DNA from: Synechocystis sp. PCC 6714
GTDB taxonomy: Bacteria; Cyanobacteriota; Cyanobacteriia; Cyanobacteriales; Microcystaceae
Reading direction: 5' to 3'
Assembly (NCBI RefSeq): GCF_000478825.2
Contig: NZ_CP007542.1
Span: 1,054,001-1,118,000 of the forward strand
DNA: 64,000 nt
A model generated the notes under the pieces. It was given only the letters and a program-made list of their open reading frames with translations. It was not told the DNA's origin and made no database searches. The position numbers and the translations under genes were made by a program. Shown one piece after another: positions 18,381-27,694 of this stretch. The stretch's first letter is position 1. Each line of letters starts with the position of its first letter.

Positions 18381-19970
18381 ATGGCTCTTGGCTATGTTGC
18401 CCTTGTCCTCCACGCCCATCTTCCCTTCGTTCGGCACCCAGAAAGCGATTACGTTTTGGAGGAGGAATGGTTATACGAAGCCATCACAGAAACTTATGTT
18501 CCCCTTATCCATGTATTTGAGGGTTTAAAGCGGGATGGGGTAGATTTTAAAATTACCATGAGCATGACGCCGCCGTTGGTTTCCATGCTCCGGGATCCCC
18601 TGTTGCAACAACGTTACGAAGCCCATTTATCTTTGTTGCAGGAATTATTAGAAAAGGAAATCGTCCGCAACGAACACAATGGCCATCTACAATATTTAGC
18701 TGATTTTTACGCCAAAGAATTTGCCGCTATCCGAGAAACTTGGGAGCGTTACGATGGCGATTTAGTAACTGCTTTTAAACAATTTCAAGATAGTAATAAT
18801 TTAGAAATTATTACCTGTGGTGCCACCCACGGATATTTTCCTTTGATGAAAATGTATCCCCAAGCGGTGTGGGCTCAAATTAAAGTCGCCTGTGAACATT
18901 ACGAAGAAAATTTCGGGCGATCGCCAAAGGGCATTTGGTTGCCGGAGTGTGCCTATTACGAAGGGGTAGAAAGGATGCTGGCCGATGCCGGTCTGCGGTA
19001 TTTTCTGGTGGATGGCCATGGCATTTTATACGCCCGTCCCCGACCCAGATTTGGCACCTATGCTCCGATTTTCACAGAAACTGGAGTAGCCGCCTTTGGC
19101 CGGGATCACGAGTCTTCCCAACAGGTGTGGTCTTCCCAAGTGGGCTATCCCGGCGATCCGGTTTATCGGGAATTTTATAAAGATTTGGGCTGGGAAGCGG
19201 AGTATGAGTACATCAAGCCCTATATTATGCCCAACGGTCAGCGGAAAAATATTGGCATTAAATATCACAAAATCACCAGTCGGGATGGGGGGTTATCGGA
19301 AAAGGCTTGGTACGATCCTTACTGGGCTAAAGAAAAGGCTGCTGAACACGCCTCGAATTTCATGTACAATCGCCAGCAACAGGTAGGTCACCTATCGGGC
19401 ATCATGGGTCGTCCGCCCCTAGTGGTGTCCCCCTACGACGCAGAACTATTTGGCCATTGGTGGTATGAAGGCCCGTGGTTTATCGACTACCTATTCCGTA
19501 AATCCTGGTTTGACCAAGACACCTTTGAAATGACCCATTTAGCGGACTATCTCCGGGGCAATTCCACCCAACAGGTATGCCGTCCTTCCCAATCCAGTTG
19601 GGGTTATAAAGGTTTCCATGAATACTGGCTCAATGAAACCAATGCTTGGATTTATCCCCATTTGCACAAAGCGGCTGAGCGCATGATTGAATTAAGCCAT
19701 CGAGAAGCGGTGGATCAGTTGGAAGAACGGGCCTTAAACCAAGCGGCCCGGGAATTATTGCTGGCCCAATCCTCCGACTGGGCGTTTATTATGCGGACGG
19801 GAACCATGGTGCCCTATGCGGTGCGTCGTACCCGCTCCCATCTATTGCGCTTTGATAAGTTATTTGATGATATTCGGGCTAATAAAGTGGATTCCGGTTG
19901 GTTAGAAAAAGTCGAGGTGATGGATAATATTTTCCCTAGTATTGATTATCGGGTTTATCGCCCCATTTAG
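18381..19970 (+). CDS. GH57 family 1,4-alpha-glucan branching-type enzyme
   Basis: A 529-residue glycoside hydrolase family 57 protein. Conserved regions are visible: VLHAHLPFVRHPE (region 1), GATHGYFPL (region 2), GIWLPECAY with the likely nucleophile Glu (region 3), and SPYDAELFGHWWYEGPWF with the likely acid Asp (region 4). Length and motifs match the branching-enzyme subgroup rather than amylopullulanases, suggesting a role in glycogen structure. The ATG at 18381 (MALGYVALVLHAHL) was chosen over an in-frame start at 18273. It is followed 17 nt later by a glycosidase-like gene. Confidence 0.88.
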   Translation: MALGYVALVLHAHLPFVRHPESDYVLEEEWLYEAITETYVPLIHVFEGLKRDGVDFKITMSMTPPLVSMLRDPLLQQRYEAHLSLLQELLEKEIVRNEHNGHLQYLADFYAKEFAAIRETWERYDGDLVTAFKQFQDSNNLEIITCGATHGYFPLMKMYPQAVWAQIKVACEHYEENFGRSPKGIWLPECAYYEGVERMLADAGLRYFLVDGHGILYARPRPRFGTYAPIFTETGVAAFGRDHESSQQVWSSQVGYPGDPVYREFYKDLGWEAEYEYIKPYIMPNGQRKNIGIKYHKITSRDGGLSEKAWYDPYWAKEKAAEHASNFMYNRQQQVGHLSGIMGRPPLVVSPYDAELFGHWWYEGPWFIDYLFRKSWFDQDTFEMTHLADYLRGNSTQQVCRPSQSSWGYKGFHEYWLNETNAWIYPHLHKAAERMIELSHREAVDQLEERALNQAARELLLAQSSDWAFIMRTGTMVPYAVRRTRSHLLRFDKLFDDIRANKVDSGWLEKVEVMDNIFPSIDYRVYRPI

Positions 19971-19987
19971 ACTTTCTAAAAGCCCCC

Positions 19988-21202
19988 ATGTTTAAGTTTT
20001 ATTTACGTAAATTACTGGTGGGTTTAGGTCTGTTTTTAGCAACATTTACCATAGTGGCCGGTGTGACTTGGCTGGAGAAAAGTTCCCTGGCTTCCCCCAA
20101 CAAAATTCGGGGAGTTTGGCTAACCAATGTTGATAGTAACGTACTCTATGATCCGGCCGAGCTAAGAACGGCGATCGCCGACTTGAAAAGCACTAATTTC
20201 AATACCCTTTACCCGACGGTGTGGAACGATGGCCATACCCTTTATCCCAGTGCCGTGGCTCAAGAATGGTTAGGGCAAACCCAGGATCCAAAACTTGGCG
20301 ATCGGGACATGTTAGCGGAGGCAATTAACCTAGGCAAGGAACAGTCTTTTCGGGTTATTCCCTGGTTTGAATTTGGCTTTATGGCTCCAGCGGAGAGGGA
20401 GTGGATCAAAAACCATCCCCACTGGTTGACCACCAATGCCCAGGGGGAAACTATTTGGCTCGAAGGGGGCGTTATTCCCAGGGTGTGGTTAAATCCTCTC
20501 CATCCGGAAGTGCAACAATTAATTACTGCTTTGTTAGTGGATTTAGTCCGTCGCTATGATGTGGATGGTATTCAATTGGATGATCATTTTGGTTATCCCT
20601 ACAATTTTGGTTATGACCCCATCACCGTTGAGTTATACCGCCAGGAAACTGGCAATGAACCTCCCCCTACCCCTGAGTTAAACCTCAATCAAAACTGCGT
20701 TAGCTCCGACCCGGCGTGGCAGCAATGGACCGATTGGCGATCGGCTAAAATTAGCCGTTACGTACAGAGTTTGGTGCCTATTTTAAAAGCAGTAAAACCG
20801 GATTTAATCGTTTCCATTTCCCCCAATCCCCAAACCTTTTCGAAAAATTGCTTTTTATTAGATTGGCAAACCTGGCATCAAGGGGGGGTAGTAGATGAGC
20901 TGGTTCTGCAAGTTTACCGGGAAAAACAAGCCTCTTTTATTGGGGAATTGCAACAGCCTTTGGTACAACAAACTAAAACGGAAATTCCTGTGGTGGTGGG
21001 TGTCCTCAGTGGCCTAAAGAATCGTCCCATTCCCCTCCAAAGAATTAAGCAACAGGTCGAATGGGTTGATGGAGATGGTTTTGGTGGCACCGCCTTCTTT
21101 TTCTATGAAAGTTTATGGAATCTGGAAGCAGAAGCTAACCCCAATCCCTTTGGTTTACGACAACAGTGGCAAAGATTTTACCGAGGGTTAAACCACCCAT
21201 AA
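19988..21202 (+). CDS. GHL10-type (DUF187) glycosyl-hydrolase-like exported protein
   Basis: A 404-residue protein with an N-terminal signal/anchor (YLRKLLVGLGLFLATFTIVA) and a TIM-barrel-like family-10 glycosyl hydrolase-like domain: IRGVWLTNVDSNVLY, FNTLYPTVWNDGHTLYPS, RVIPWFEFGF, VDGIQLDDHFGYP and DLIVSISPNP. Related proteins act on glycans at the cell surface, but the substrate is not defined. It lies 17 nt downstream of the GH57 gene and is probably co-transcribed. Confidence 0.85.
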   Translation: MFKFYLRKLLVGLGLFLATFTIVAGVTWLEKSSLASPNKIRGVWLTNVDSNVLYDPAELRTAIADLKSTNFNTLYPTVWNDGHTLYPSAVAQEWLGQTQDPKLGDRDMLAEAINLGKEQSFRVIPWFEFGFMAPAEREWIKNHPHWLTTNAQGETIWLEGGVIPRVWLNPLHPEVQQLITALLVDLVRRYDVDGIQLDDHFGYPYNFGYDPITVELYRQETGNEPPPTPELNLNQNCVSSDPAWQQWTDWRSAKISRYVQSLVPILKAVKPDLIVSISPNPQTFSKNCFLLDWQTWHQGGVVDELVLQVYREKQASFIGELQQPLVQQTKTEIPVVVGVLSGLKNRPIPLQRIKQQVEWVDGDGFGGTAFFFYESLWNLEAEANPNPFGLRQQWQRFYRGLNHP

Positions 21203-21267
21203 ACAGCACTAAAGTCCAAATAAATTGATAGACTCTGCAAAACGATGGACTTTACCTCAGTTGTGGA

Positions 21268-22557
21268 TCAGTAAGAGTTCTGCAACCGGTAAAAATAAGC
21301 TCGCCGACGTTGGGCCGCCTGTTTAAACACCGTTACATACTGTTCATAGCCACCGGGAAAGGCCACATTGATCTTCAATGGTTCTTCCGTATCTCGCATA
21401 TCCCCTGGGCCGGCCACCACTTGGGTTTGTCCCGCAACGGTTTCCAGTTGTAGAGGTTGGCGGTTTTTCACTTCCCCTCGGGAACTGTCCACATACACCA
21501 CTAAGTTGCCGTGATTTCCCAAATCCCCCAAATCTTGAATTAATTGCAAAAATTGGCGATCGCTCCCGCCGCGTCGAATTTCTCCCGTGGCTTCATCCAC
21601 CTGGCTGGTGACCGTATCCCCTACCCCAATGATCAGGGGCATCAAGTCCGGATCAAATTTCGTTTTCACCAGATGCAACAGGTCCTGATGGGATGGTGGG
21701 GCTTGCCGAGCACTAAAACTTTCCCCCAAAGGATATTCCCCTGTCCGACTGTGGTAATAACGATTGAGCAGAGCCAAAACCCCTGCCTCTTTGACCCCCC
21801 CCCGCAACATAAATTGGAAGTCGGTGGTGCCGGAATCCCCAACTTTGGCCCAACGAACAATTTCCTTACCATTTTCATCCCGACCCAAATTGGGGGCATA
21901 GTGGATAAAAAAACTGTTTGCCAAACCCTGTTGCTCTGCCTCAGTTATTAACTCATCTAATAACTGAGCAATGGTTGCCTGCAAATCTCGGTAAACGTGT
22001 GGAACATCCTGCAATAAATTAGCCAAGGTATTCAAATTAGCCGTGGGGGAAGCCACATTATCTAAAACCGAAGCTTCTATGCCCATTTGCAGTTGTTCTG
22101 GGGACAAAGGATGGAGGCGATCGCCAAAGAAGGTTTTTAAACAATTGGTGATTTTCTTAGGCACCGCCGCTAAAAACTCCAACTCCACTGGCCCCACTCC
22201 GGGATGACCTACATTGCCATGGCGATCCTGCCACTGCACTCCCCCGGCCGCCAAACCCGGCAAATATAAACCTTCCCGTTGGACAAAGGAAACATCTCCA
22301 AAGGCCCGTTCCACAATGCCCTGAACTCCCCTTTTCCCCACGTGCTCCCCATTGGTCAACACATAAAAATGTCCAGCAAAAAGCCTAGTGGCCCGCACAT
22401 AATCAGCATCAAGGCGACGGTTGAGGGGATCTTGCACTAGCTCCATGCAAACCCCGTCCAGGTCTTGGACGATGAGTAAATTTTCAGTTTGGGCTAGGGT
22501 GTGACAAAAAGCTCCATGGTCGAGGGAGAGATGTTTTTGGTGTAATACCATTATCAA
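21268..22557 (-). CDS. ggpP: Glucosylglycerol-phosphate phosphatase
   Basis: Dephosphorylates glucosylglycerol phosphate in the last step of synthesis of glucosylglycerol, the main compatible solute of Synechocystis under salt stress (also called StpA). The 429-residue protein has the HAD-type N-terminal motif LLIVQDLDGVCMEL, the segment YVLTNGEHVGKRG, and MPLIIGVGDTVTSQVDE, which carries the metal-binding acidic residue of motif IV. It agrees with the PCC 6803 protein as I remember it. MVLHQKHLSL, two residues in, is an equally possible start. The REC-EAL gene lies 28 nt upstream on the same strand. Confidence 0.93.
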   Translation of the reverse strand: MIMVLHQKHLSLDHGAFCHTLAQTENLLIVQDLDGVCMELVQDPLNRRLDADYVRATRLFAGHFYVLTNGEHVGKRGVQGIVERAFGDVSFVQREGLYLPGLAAGGVQWQDRHGNVGHPGVGPVELEFLAAVPKKITNCLKTFFGDRLHPLSPEQLQMGIEASVLDNVASPTANLNTLANLLQDVPHVYRDLQATIAQLLDELITEAEQQGLANSFFIHYAPNLGRDENGKEIVRWAKVGDSGTTDFQFMLRGGVKEAGVLALLNRYYHSRTGEYPLGESFSARQAPPSHQDLLHLVKTKFDPDLMPLIIGVGDTVTSQVDEATGEIRRGGSDRQFLQLIQDLGDLGNHGNLVVYVDSSRGEVKNRQPLQLETVAGQTQVVAGPGDMRDTEEPLKINVAFPGGYEQYVTVFKQAAQRRRAYFYRLQNSY

Positions 22558-22585
22558 TCTGAGGGATTTTTCGCGTCTTGATTAG

Positions 22586-23854
22586 CTAAGGGTGGCGTAG
22601 GGGCAAAATAGGGCTATCAGTGCCCCGGCTCAACAACTCTGTGAAATCCGCCACCGGCAGAGGGCGACTAAAAAGATAACCTTGCAACTCGTCGCAGCTC
22701 ATGTCCGCAATGGTATCGTATTCTGCCCAAGTTTCCACCCCTTCAGCCACTACCCGCAAATCCAGTTCATGGGCCAGGTTAATAATTGAGGCGGTAATAG
22801 TTTTATTTTTAGCATTTTGGTCAATATGCCGGACAAAACTTTGATCTATTTTGAGCACATCAAAGGGAAATTGTTGTAGATAACTAAGGGAAGAATAACC
22901 TGTGCCAAAGTCGTCGATCGCCACGCTAAAACCTTCAGCCCGGAGAACGTTGAGCTGTTCAATGGAATCCTGCACATTTTTGACCAAGAGAGTTTCTGTT
23001 AACTCCACTTCCAACTGTTGGGGGTCAATATGATACTTGCGGACGCCAGCCCTCAGAATGCCAATGAGATCTTCTCCATGGAATTGATCAGCGGAAATGT
23101 TGATGGCCACCTGGATCGGATTCAGCCCCAGACATTGCCATTGCTGACATTGGTTCAGGGCGGCCTCAATCACCCATTGCCCCACCACGCTGATAAAACC
23201 AGTTTTCTCGGCAATGGGAATAAAAATTCCCGGTGAAACAAAACCCTTACGGGGATGGTGCCAACGAATCAGGGCTTCACAACCCACCAAACAGTGATTG
23301 TGGATAGCCACCTTCGGTTGATAGTAGAGGTAAACTTGACCTGCGTTTAAACCCTCTTCCAACTCCCGCCAAATTTCCCCTTCCTCCGGGGTCAGGGTGG
23401 GGGTGCCAGAACGGTGGGAACGGCGACGCCTCTCAGTGGACAAACCAGGGGTTTCCGATTGGTAAAAAGCCGACAGTTTAGCTTTTTTTTGTAAACGACT
23501 ATTAACCGCGGTTAATAAATCCTCTTGCTTGAAAGGTTTAATCAAATAATCATCTGCGCCGGAATTCATCCCTTTACGAAAATCCTGCATCGTCCCTAGG
23601 GCCGTCAGGAAAATGAAGGGAATGGCCGCTGTTTTAGGATTGTGCTGTAGAGCTTCAATTAGGCCATGGCCGTCCATTTCCGGCATCATGATGTCACAGA
23701 TGATTAGGTCGGGCATCACCGGCAAAGAGTCGAGCAAACCCAGGGCCATGACACCGTTTTCAGCTTCTAAAACATCGTAGTTTTCCAAGCTGAGGGTTTC
23801 CCCAATCAACTCCCGGATAATGGCCTCATCTTCAACGATTAAAATGGTGCTCAT
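22586..23854 (-). CDS. Response regulator with EAL cyclic-di-GMP phosphodiesterase domain
   Basis: A 422-residue two-domain protein. Residues 1-120 are a receiver (acidic pocket VEDE, phosphoacceptor Asp54 in IICDIMMPEMDG, Lys in IKPFK). Residues ~165-410 are an EAL domain with the catalytic set intact: CEALIRWHHP, VELTETLL, AIDDFGTGYSSLSYL, LKIDQSFV, VVAEGVET and ELQGYLFSRPL. It is therefore probably an active c-di-GMP hydrolase controlled by phosphorylation. The cognate kinase is unknown. It may be transcribed with ggpP, which would link second-messenger and osmolyte genes. Confidence 0.92.
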   Translation of the reverse strand: MSTILIVEDEAIIRELIGETLSLENYDVLEAENGVMALGLLDSLPVMPDLIICDIMMPEMDGHGLIEALQHNPKTAAIPFIFLTALGTMQDFRKGMNSGADDYLIKPFKQEDLLTAVNSRLQKKAKLSAFYQSETPGLSTERRRRSHRSGTPTLTPEEGEIWRELEEGLNAGQVYLYYQPKVAIHNHCLVGCEALIRWHHPRKGFVSPGIFIPIAEKTGFISVVGQWVIEAALNQCQQWQCLGLNPIQVAINISADQFHGEDLIGILRAGVRKYHIDPQQLEVELTETLLVKNVQDSIEQLNVLRAEGFSVAIDDFGTGYSSLSYLQQFPFDVLKIDQSFVRHIDQNAKNKTITASIINLAHELDLRVVAEGVETWAEYDTIADMSCDELQGYLFSRPLPVADFTELLSRGTDSPILPLRHP

Positions 23855-24188
23855 GTATGTTAATCCATCAAATCCCTGTCAGGGTAGGGTAAACGAGGGT
23901 TCCTTGATGCTCTTAGCACCATCCACCGGCAGTTTACTCCATGGAACCCAGATTTTTTTCGATGGAGCAATTAATTTAGACCAAATTTTGGAAAATTGTT
24001 GATTATCGGAGCACCCAGGGGTCCCACCAGCCCAAGTTTTAAAACCTAATTCCTCCCTCAGCCAATACTTTCGGTAAATTTTAGGTTCCATTTTAACGAC
24101 CCTCAGGTCAAGCTAAGATAGTGGCAGTTACAACCATCACCAATTTTTTCGTCCTCTGTGGGCGATCGCCCTGTCTAGACTTCCACCT
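23855..24188. other. Divergent spacer between REC-EAL gene and leuC
   Basis: This 334-bp spacer must contain promoters for both genes. A 15-mer CGGCAGTTTACTCCA at 23928-23942 also occurs at 11690-11704. An imperfect inverted pair (AAAACCTAA near 24040, TTTTAGGTT near 24079) lies in the leuC leader region. No gene was found. Confidence 0.4.
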
Positions 24189-25595
24189 ATGAGCGCAAGA
24201 ACCTTATTCGATAAAGTTTGGGATCTCCACACCATCACCGTTTTGCCATCGGGTCAAACCCAACTCTTCATCGGTTTGCATCTGATCCATGAAGTCACTA
24301 GTCCCCAGGCGTTTGCCATGCTGAAGGAGCGGGGCCTGCGGGTGATGTATCCAGAACGAACAGTAGCCACCGTCGATCACATTGTCCCCACAGAAAATCA
24401 GCAGCGGCCTTTCACCGATTCCCTCGCTGAAGAAATGATCCAGGCACTGGAAGAAAATACCACCGCTCACAGTATTCGTTTCCACCATATTGGTTCCGGT
24501 AATCAGGGTATTGTCCATGTCATTGCTCCAGAGCAAGGCCTCACCCAACCCGGCATGACCATTGCCTGCGGTGATTCCCACACTTCCACCCACGGAGCTT
24601 TCGGGGCGATCGCCTTTGGCATTGGTACTTCCCAGGTGCGGGATGTGCTGGCGGCCCAGAGTTTGAGTTTAAATAAGTTAAAAGTTCGCAAAATTGAAGT
24701 TAATGGTGAGTTGCCCCCAGGGGTATACGCCAAGGACGTCATTCTCCACATCATCCGTAAGCTAGGGGTGAAGGGGGGCGTGGGCTACGCCTATGAGTAT
24801 GCAGGGTCCACCTTTGCTGCCATGGATATGGAAGAGCGCATGACCGTTTGCAATATGTCCATCGAAGGGGGGGCCCGCTGTGGGTACATTAACCCCGACC
24901 AAGTAACTTTTGACTATCTCCAGGGACGGGATTTTGCCCCCAAGGGAGAGGATTGGGACAAAGCAGTACAGTGGTGGCGCAGTATTGCCAGCGACGAGGA
25001 TGCGGTGTACGACGATGTGGTTACCTTCCGGGCTGAAGACATTGAACCCACTGTCACCTGGGGCATTACCCCCGGCCAGGGCATTGGCATCAGTGAACCG
25101 GTACCGACCCTAGACAGTCTTGATCCCGACGACCAGGCAATCGCCCAGGAAGCCTATAAATATATGCAGTTTCAGCCGGGGCAACCGCTGAAGGGGACAA
25201 AAGTTGATGTTTGTTTCATTGGTAGTTGCACCAACGGCCGTTTAAGCGATCTGGAAGAAGCGGCCAAAGTAGCCAAGGGAAACCATGTGGCAGAAGGGGT
25301 GAAAGCTTTTGTCGTACCGGGTTCAGAACGGGTGAAACAACAGGCGGAAGCGGCGGGGCTAGACCGAATCTTTGAAGCGGCAGGTTTTGAATGGCGGGAA
25401 GCAGGCTGTTCCATGTGCTTGGCCATGAACCCCGATAAGCTCCAAGGGGATCAACTCAGCGCTTCTTCTTCTAACCGTAATTTTAAAGGTCGTCAGGGCT
25501 CCGCTTCTGGTCGCACATTACTGATGAGTCCAGCCATGGTGGCGGCGGCGGCTATTAAAGGTCAAGTGGCCGATGTGCGGGAATTAGTGCACTAA
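24189..25595 (+). CDS. leuC: 3-isopropylmalate dehydratase large subunit
   Basis: LeuC with LeuD isomerises 2-isopropylmalate to 3-isopropylmalate in leucine synthesis. The 468-residue protein has aconitase-family signatures: [30 protein letters not shown] with the first cluster cysteine, and [15 protein letters not shown] with the other two. leuD is not adjacent. The gene is convergent with glpX, with a shared hairpin between them. Confidence 0.97.
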   Translation: MSARTLFDKVWDLHTITVLPSGQTQLFIGLHLIHEVTSPQAFAMLKERGLRVMYPERTVATVDHIVPTENQQRPFTDSLAEEMIQALEENTTAHSIRFHHIGSGNQGIVHVIAPEQGLTQPGMTIACGDSHTSTHGAFGAIAFGIGTSQVRDVLAAQSLSLNKLKVRKIEVNGELPPGVYAKDVILHIIRKLGVKGGVGYAYEYAGSTFAAMDMEERMTVCNMSIEGGARCGYINPDQVTFDYLQGRDFAPKGEDWDKAVQWWRSIASDEDAVYDDVVTFRAEDIEPTVTWGITPGQGIGISEPVPTLDSLDPDDQAIAQEAYKYMQFQPGQPLKGTKVDVCFIGSCTNGRLSDLEEAAKVAKGNHVAEGVKAFVVPGSERVKQQAEAAGLDRIFEAAGFEWREAGCSMCLAMNPDKLQGDQLSASSSNRNFKGRQGSASGRTLLMSPAMVAAAAIKGQVADVRELVH

Positions 25596-25665
25596 TTTCT
25601 GCTTTCTGCCGGGTTATTGCCGAACTCAGGATTCAGTTCCAGCTAAAACAGCAAGGGAAAAAACA

Positions 25666-25695
25666 AGTCCCCCAAGATGTGAGCCTCAGGGGACT
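25666..25695. terminator. Hairpin between convergent leuC and glpX
   Basis: AGTCCCC (from 25666) pairs with GGGGACT (to 25695), followed by TAAAAAGA on the plus strand and by an A/T-rich flank on the minus strand. It is placed to end both convergent transcripts, but no long T-run is present. Confidence 0.5.
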
Positions 25696-25758
25696 AAAAA
25701 GACCTAATTTACCCATTTACGCCCCTAGCTCATCCAGTGACTGGGGAGATTTAGGGAA

Positions 25759-26796
25759 TTAATGCAGTTGGATCACTTTGGGTTGTTCGGTCATGTGAAC
25801 GGTGTCCACAAAGCGGGCGGTGCTGGACTGGCTAGAAATTACCAAGCTCTGGGTCCGCACACCACCATGGAAGAACCGTACTCCTTCCATCAAGGTGCCA
25901 GGGGTGATGCCACAGGCGGCAAACAGAACGGTTTCGCCACAGGCCAATTCTTCGCAGTTGTAAACCTGGTCGGGATTTTTGATGCCCATGGAAGCTAAAC
26001 GCTCTAGGTTCCCTTCCCGACTCTCACCGATTAGGCCGGTTTTAACCACTTCGGGATCATAAATTAACTGTCCTTGGAAGTGGCCACCAAGGCAACGCAT
26101 GGCGGCGGCGGAAATTACCCCTTCAGGGGCGGCCCCGATGCCCATCAGAGCATGGATGTTTGTACCGGAGAAAGCACAGGAAATGGCGGCGGAGACGTCT
26201 CCATCACTGATTAGACGTACCCGGGCTCCGGCATTGCGGATTTCTTGGATCAACTCTTTATGGCGAGGACGGTCCATGACCACCACCACTAATTCCTCGA
26301 TGCTACGGTTGAGGCAGTCGGAAAGGATTTTCAGGTTTTCGGTGGCGGATTTGTCGATGTCCACATGGCCTTTGGCTGCCGGGGGAGCTGCCAGTTTTTT
26401 CATGTAAAAGTCGGGGGCGGCAAACAAACCACCTTTTTCGGAAATGGCCAACACGGCCATGGAACCGTTCTGGCCATAGGCCACTAGGTTGGTGCCTTCA
26501 CAAGGATCAACGGCAATGTCAATTTCCACTAATTCGTCGGGATTGCAGAAGGACTTAGCATCTTCCCTGGTGCAAATGCCTACTTCTTCACCGATGTAGA
26601 GCATGGGAGCATCGTCCCGTTCCCCCTCGCCAATGACAATCCGGCCCCGCATATGGATTCTGTTCATCCGTTCCCGCATGGCTTCCACAGCCACTTGGTC
26701 GGCGGTGTTCTTTTCACCTTTGCCCATCCATTTTGCCGAGGCGATCGCCGCTTGTTCTACAACTTCGATAATTTCTAAACCGAGGGTGCTATCCAC
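25759..26796 (-). CDS. glpX: Fructose-1,6-/sedoheptulose-1,7-bisphosphatase, class II
   Basis: The bifunctional Calvin-cycle phosphatase of cyanobacteria (FbpI, GlpX family), which hydrolyses fructose 1,6- and sedoheptulose 1,7-bisphosphate. The 345-residue protein shows the metal and substrate motifs [15 protein letters not shown] and [13 protein letters not shown], then VVVMDRPRH and [10 protein letters not shown]. Translation starts at GTG behind GGGAGGA. It agrees closely with the PCC 6803 enzyme as I remember it. Confidence 0.96.
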   Translation of the reverse strand: MDSTLGLEIIEVVEQAAIASAKWMGKGEKNTADQVAVEAMRERMNRIHMRGRIVIGEGERDDAPMLYIGEEVGICTREDAKSFCNPDELVEIDIAVDPCEGTNLVAYGQNGSMAVLAISEKGGLFAAPDFYMKKLAAPPAAKGHVDIDKSATENLKILSDCLNRSIEELVVVVMDRPRHKELIQEIRNAGARVRLISDGDVSAAISCAFSGTNIHALMGIGAAPEGVISAAAMRCLGGHFQGQLIYDPEVVKTGLIGESREGNLERLASMGIKNPDQVYNCEELACGETVLFAACGITPGTLMEGVRFFHGGVRTQSLVISSQSSTARFVDTVHMTEQPKVIQLH

Positions 26797-27022
26797 TAAT
26801 TAAATCCTCCCAACTGCTGATTAGGTTTCCCTAGCTTGTGATATAGGTTATTAGTCAAAAGTCTATCAGAGGGGGGGATCAGCGTACAGCATCGACTTGA
26901 GGAGACCCCCTAAATCGATGGTGGCGGTTTAATCGGCTATGGCCTGGGGAACTAATCCTCTAACATTAAATGTTGAGCACAATGTAACTGCTCAATTTTC
27001 TCTAGCTCAAGCGTAATTTGCC

Positions 27023-27451
27023 ATGACTGAGTCCGTACTTTCCCAGGAAGATGCTTTCAACCAGGCGATCGCCAGATATAACGAAGGGGAGGAGCCCGAA
27101 ACCCTAATTCCGGTGTTCAAAGAAATTGCCGAAGGTGCCCCCAAAAATGCAACGGTCTGGGCTTGTTTGGCTTGGTTATATCTCCTGGATGATAAGCCCA
27201 GTTTGGCGTTTAAAGCGGCCCAAAGGTCTATTAAAATTGACGGCTACCATCCCCAAGCCAGAATTAATTATGCCCTGGCCATGCTAGCCAACAAGCGGAC
27301 AGGAGTAAGAGAGCAAGTGGAATTAGCCGCCCAAATGATGTCCTTTGACAAAGAAATTGCCGATGGGGTAATGGAAAGTCTTGAGGATGGACTTCAGCGG
27401 AAACCGGATTGGCGGGACATTGAAAAAATTAAGAAATGGCTGACTGAATAG
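27023..27451 (+). CDS. TPR-like small protein
   Basis: A 142-residue soluble protein of helical repeats: NATVWACLAWLYLLDDKPSL, then AFKAAQRSIKIDGYHPQARI and NYALAMLANK follow tetratricopeptide spacing (roughly residues 40-95). TPR proteins act as scaffolds; the partner is unknown. It stands alone, with the glpX gene divergent upstream and a 95-bp miniature element 114 bp downstream. Confidence 0.75.
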   Translation: MTESVLSQEDAFNQAIARYNEGEEPETLIPVFKEIAEGAPKNATVWACLAWLYLLDDKPSLAFKAAQRSIKIDGYHPQARINYALAMLANKRTGVREQVELAAQMMSFDKEIADGVMESLEDGLQRKPDWRDIEKIKKWLTE

Positions 27452-27564
27452 CCTGACCTCCAAGTCCGTTGGGTCGGTTTTCATTCACTCATTAAAGCTC
27501 CGGCAGTAGCTAAGCCCAGAGCGCTCCTACCGCCTTGGCCAAAATACTCCCATGGACTGAAAGT

Positions 27565-27659
27565 TATAGTCAGTCAAAGTAAGATCGAGATGGCTAAGGT
27601 CTTTACCAAAGAGGCTTTTAGCTCTGGTCAGTGTGTTAACTTTCAATTAAATCAACTAT
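27565..27659 (+). repeat. 95-bp miniature element, copy 1
   Basis: It starts TATAGTCAGTCAAAGTAAGA and ends TTAAATCAACTAT. The centre (GGTCTTTACCAAAGAGGCTT, then TTAGCTCTGGTCAGTG) is shared with copies at 30238, 42000 and 46735. The ends form imperfect inverted repeats with TA at the edge, as in elements moved by IS630/Tc1-type transposases. This copy follows the TPR gene and lies 35 bp from the stop of the WD40 gene. Confidence 0.75.
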
Positions 27660-27694
27660 GGTCTTCACCCATAAATGATTTGCATCTGCAGGAG

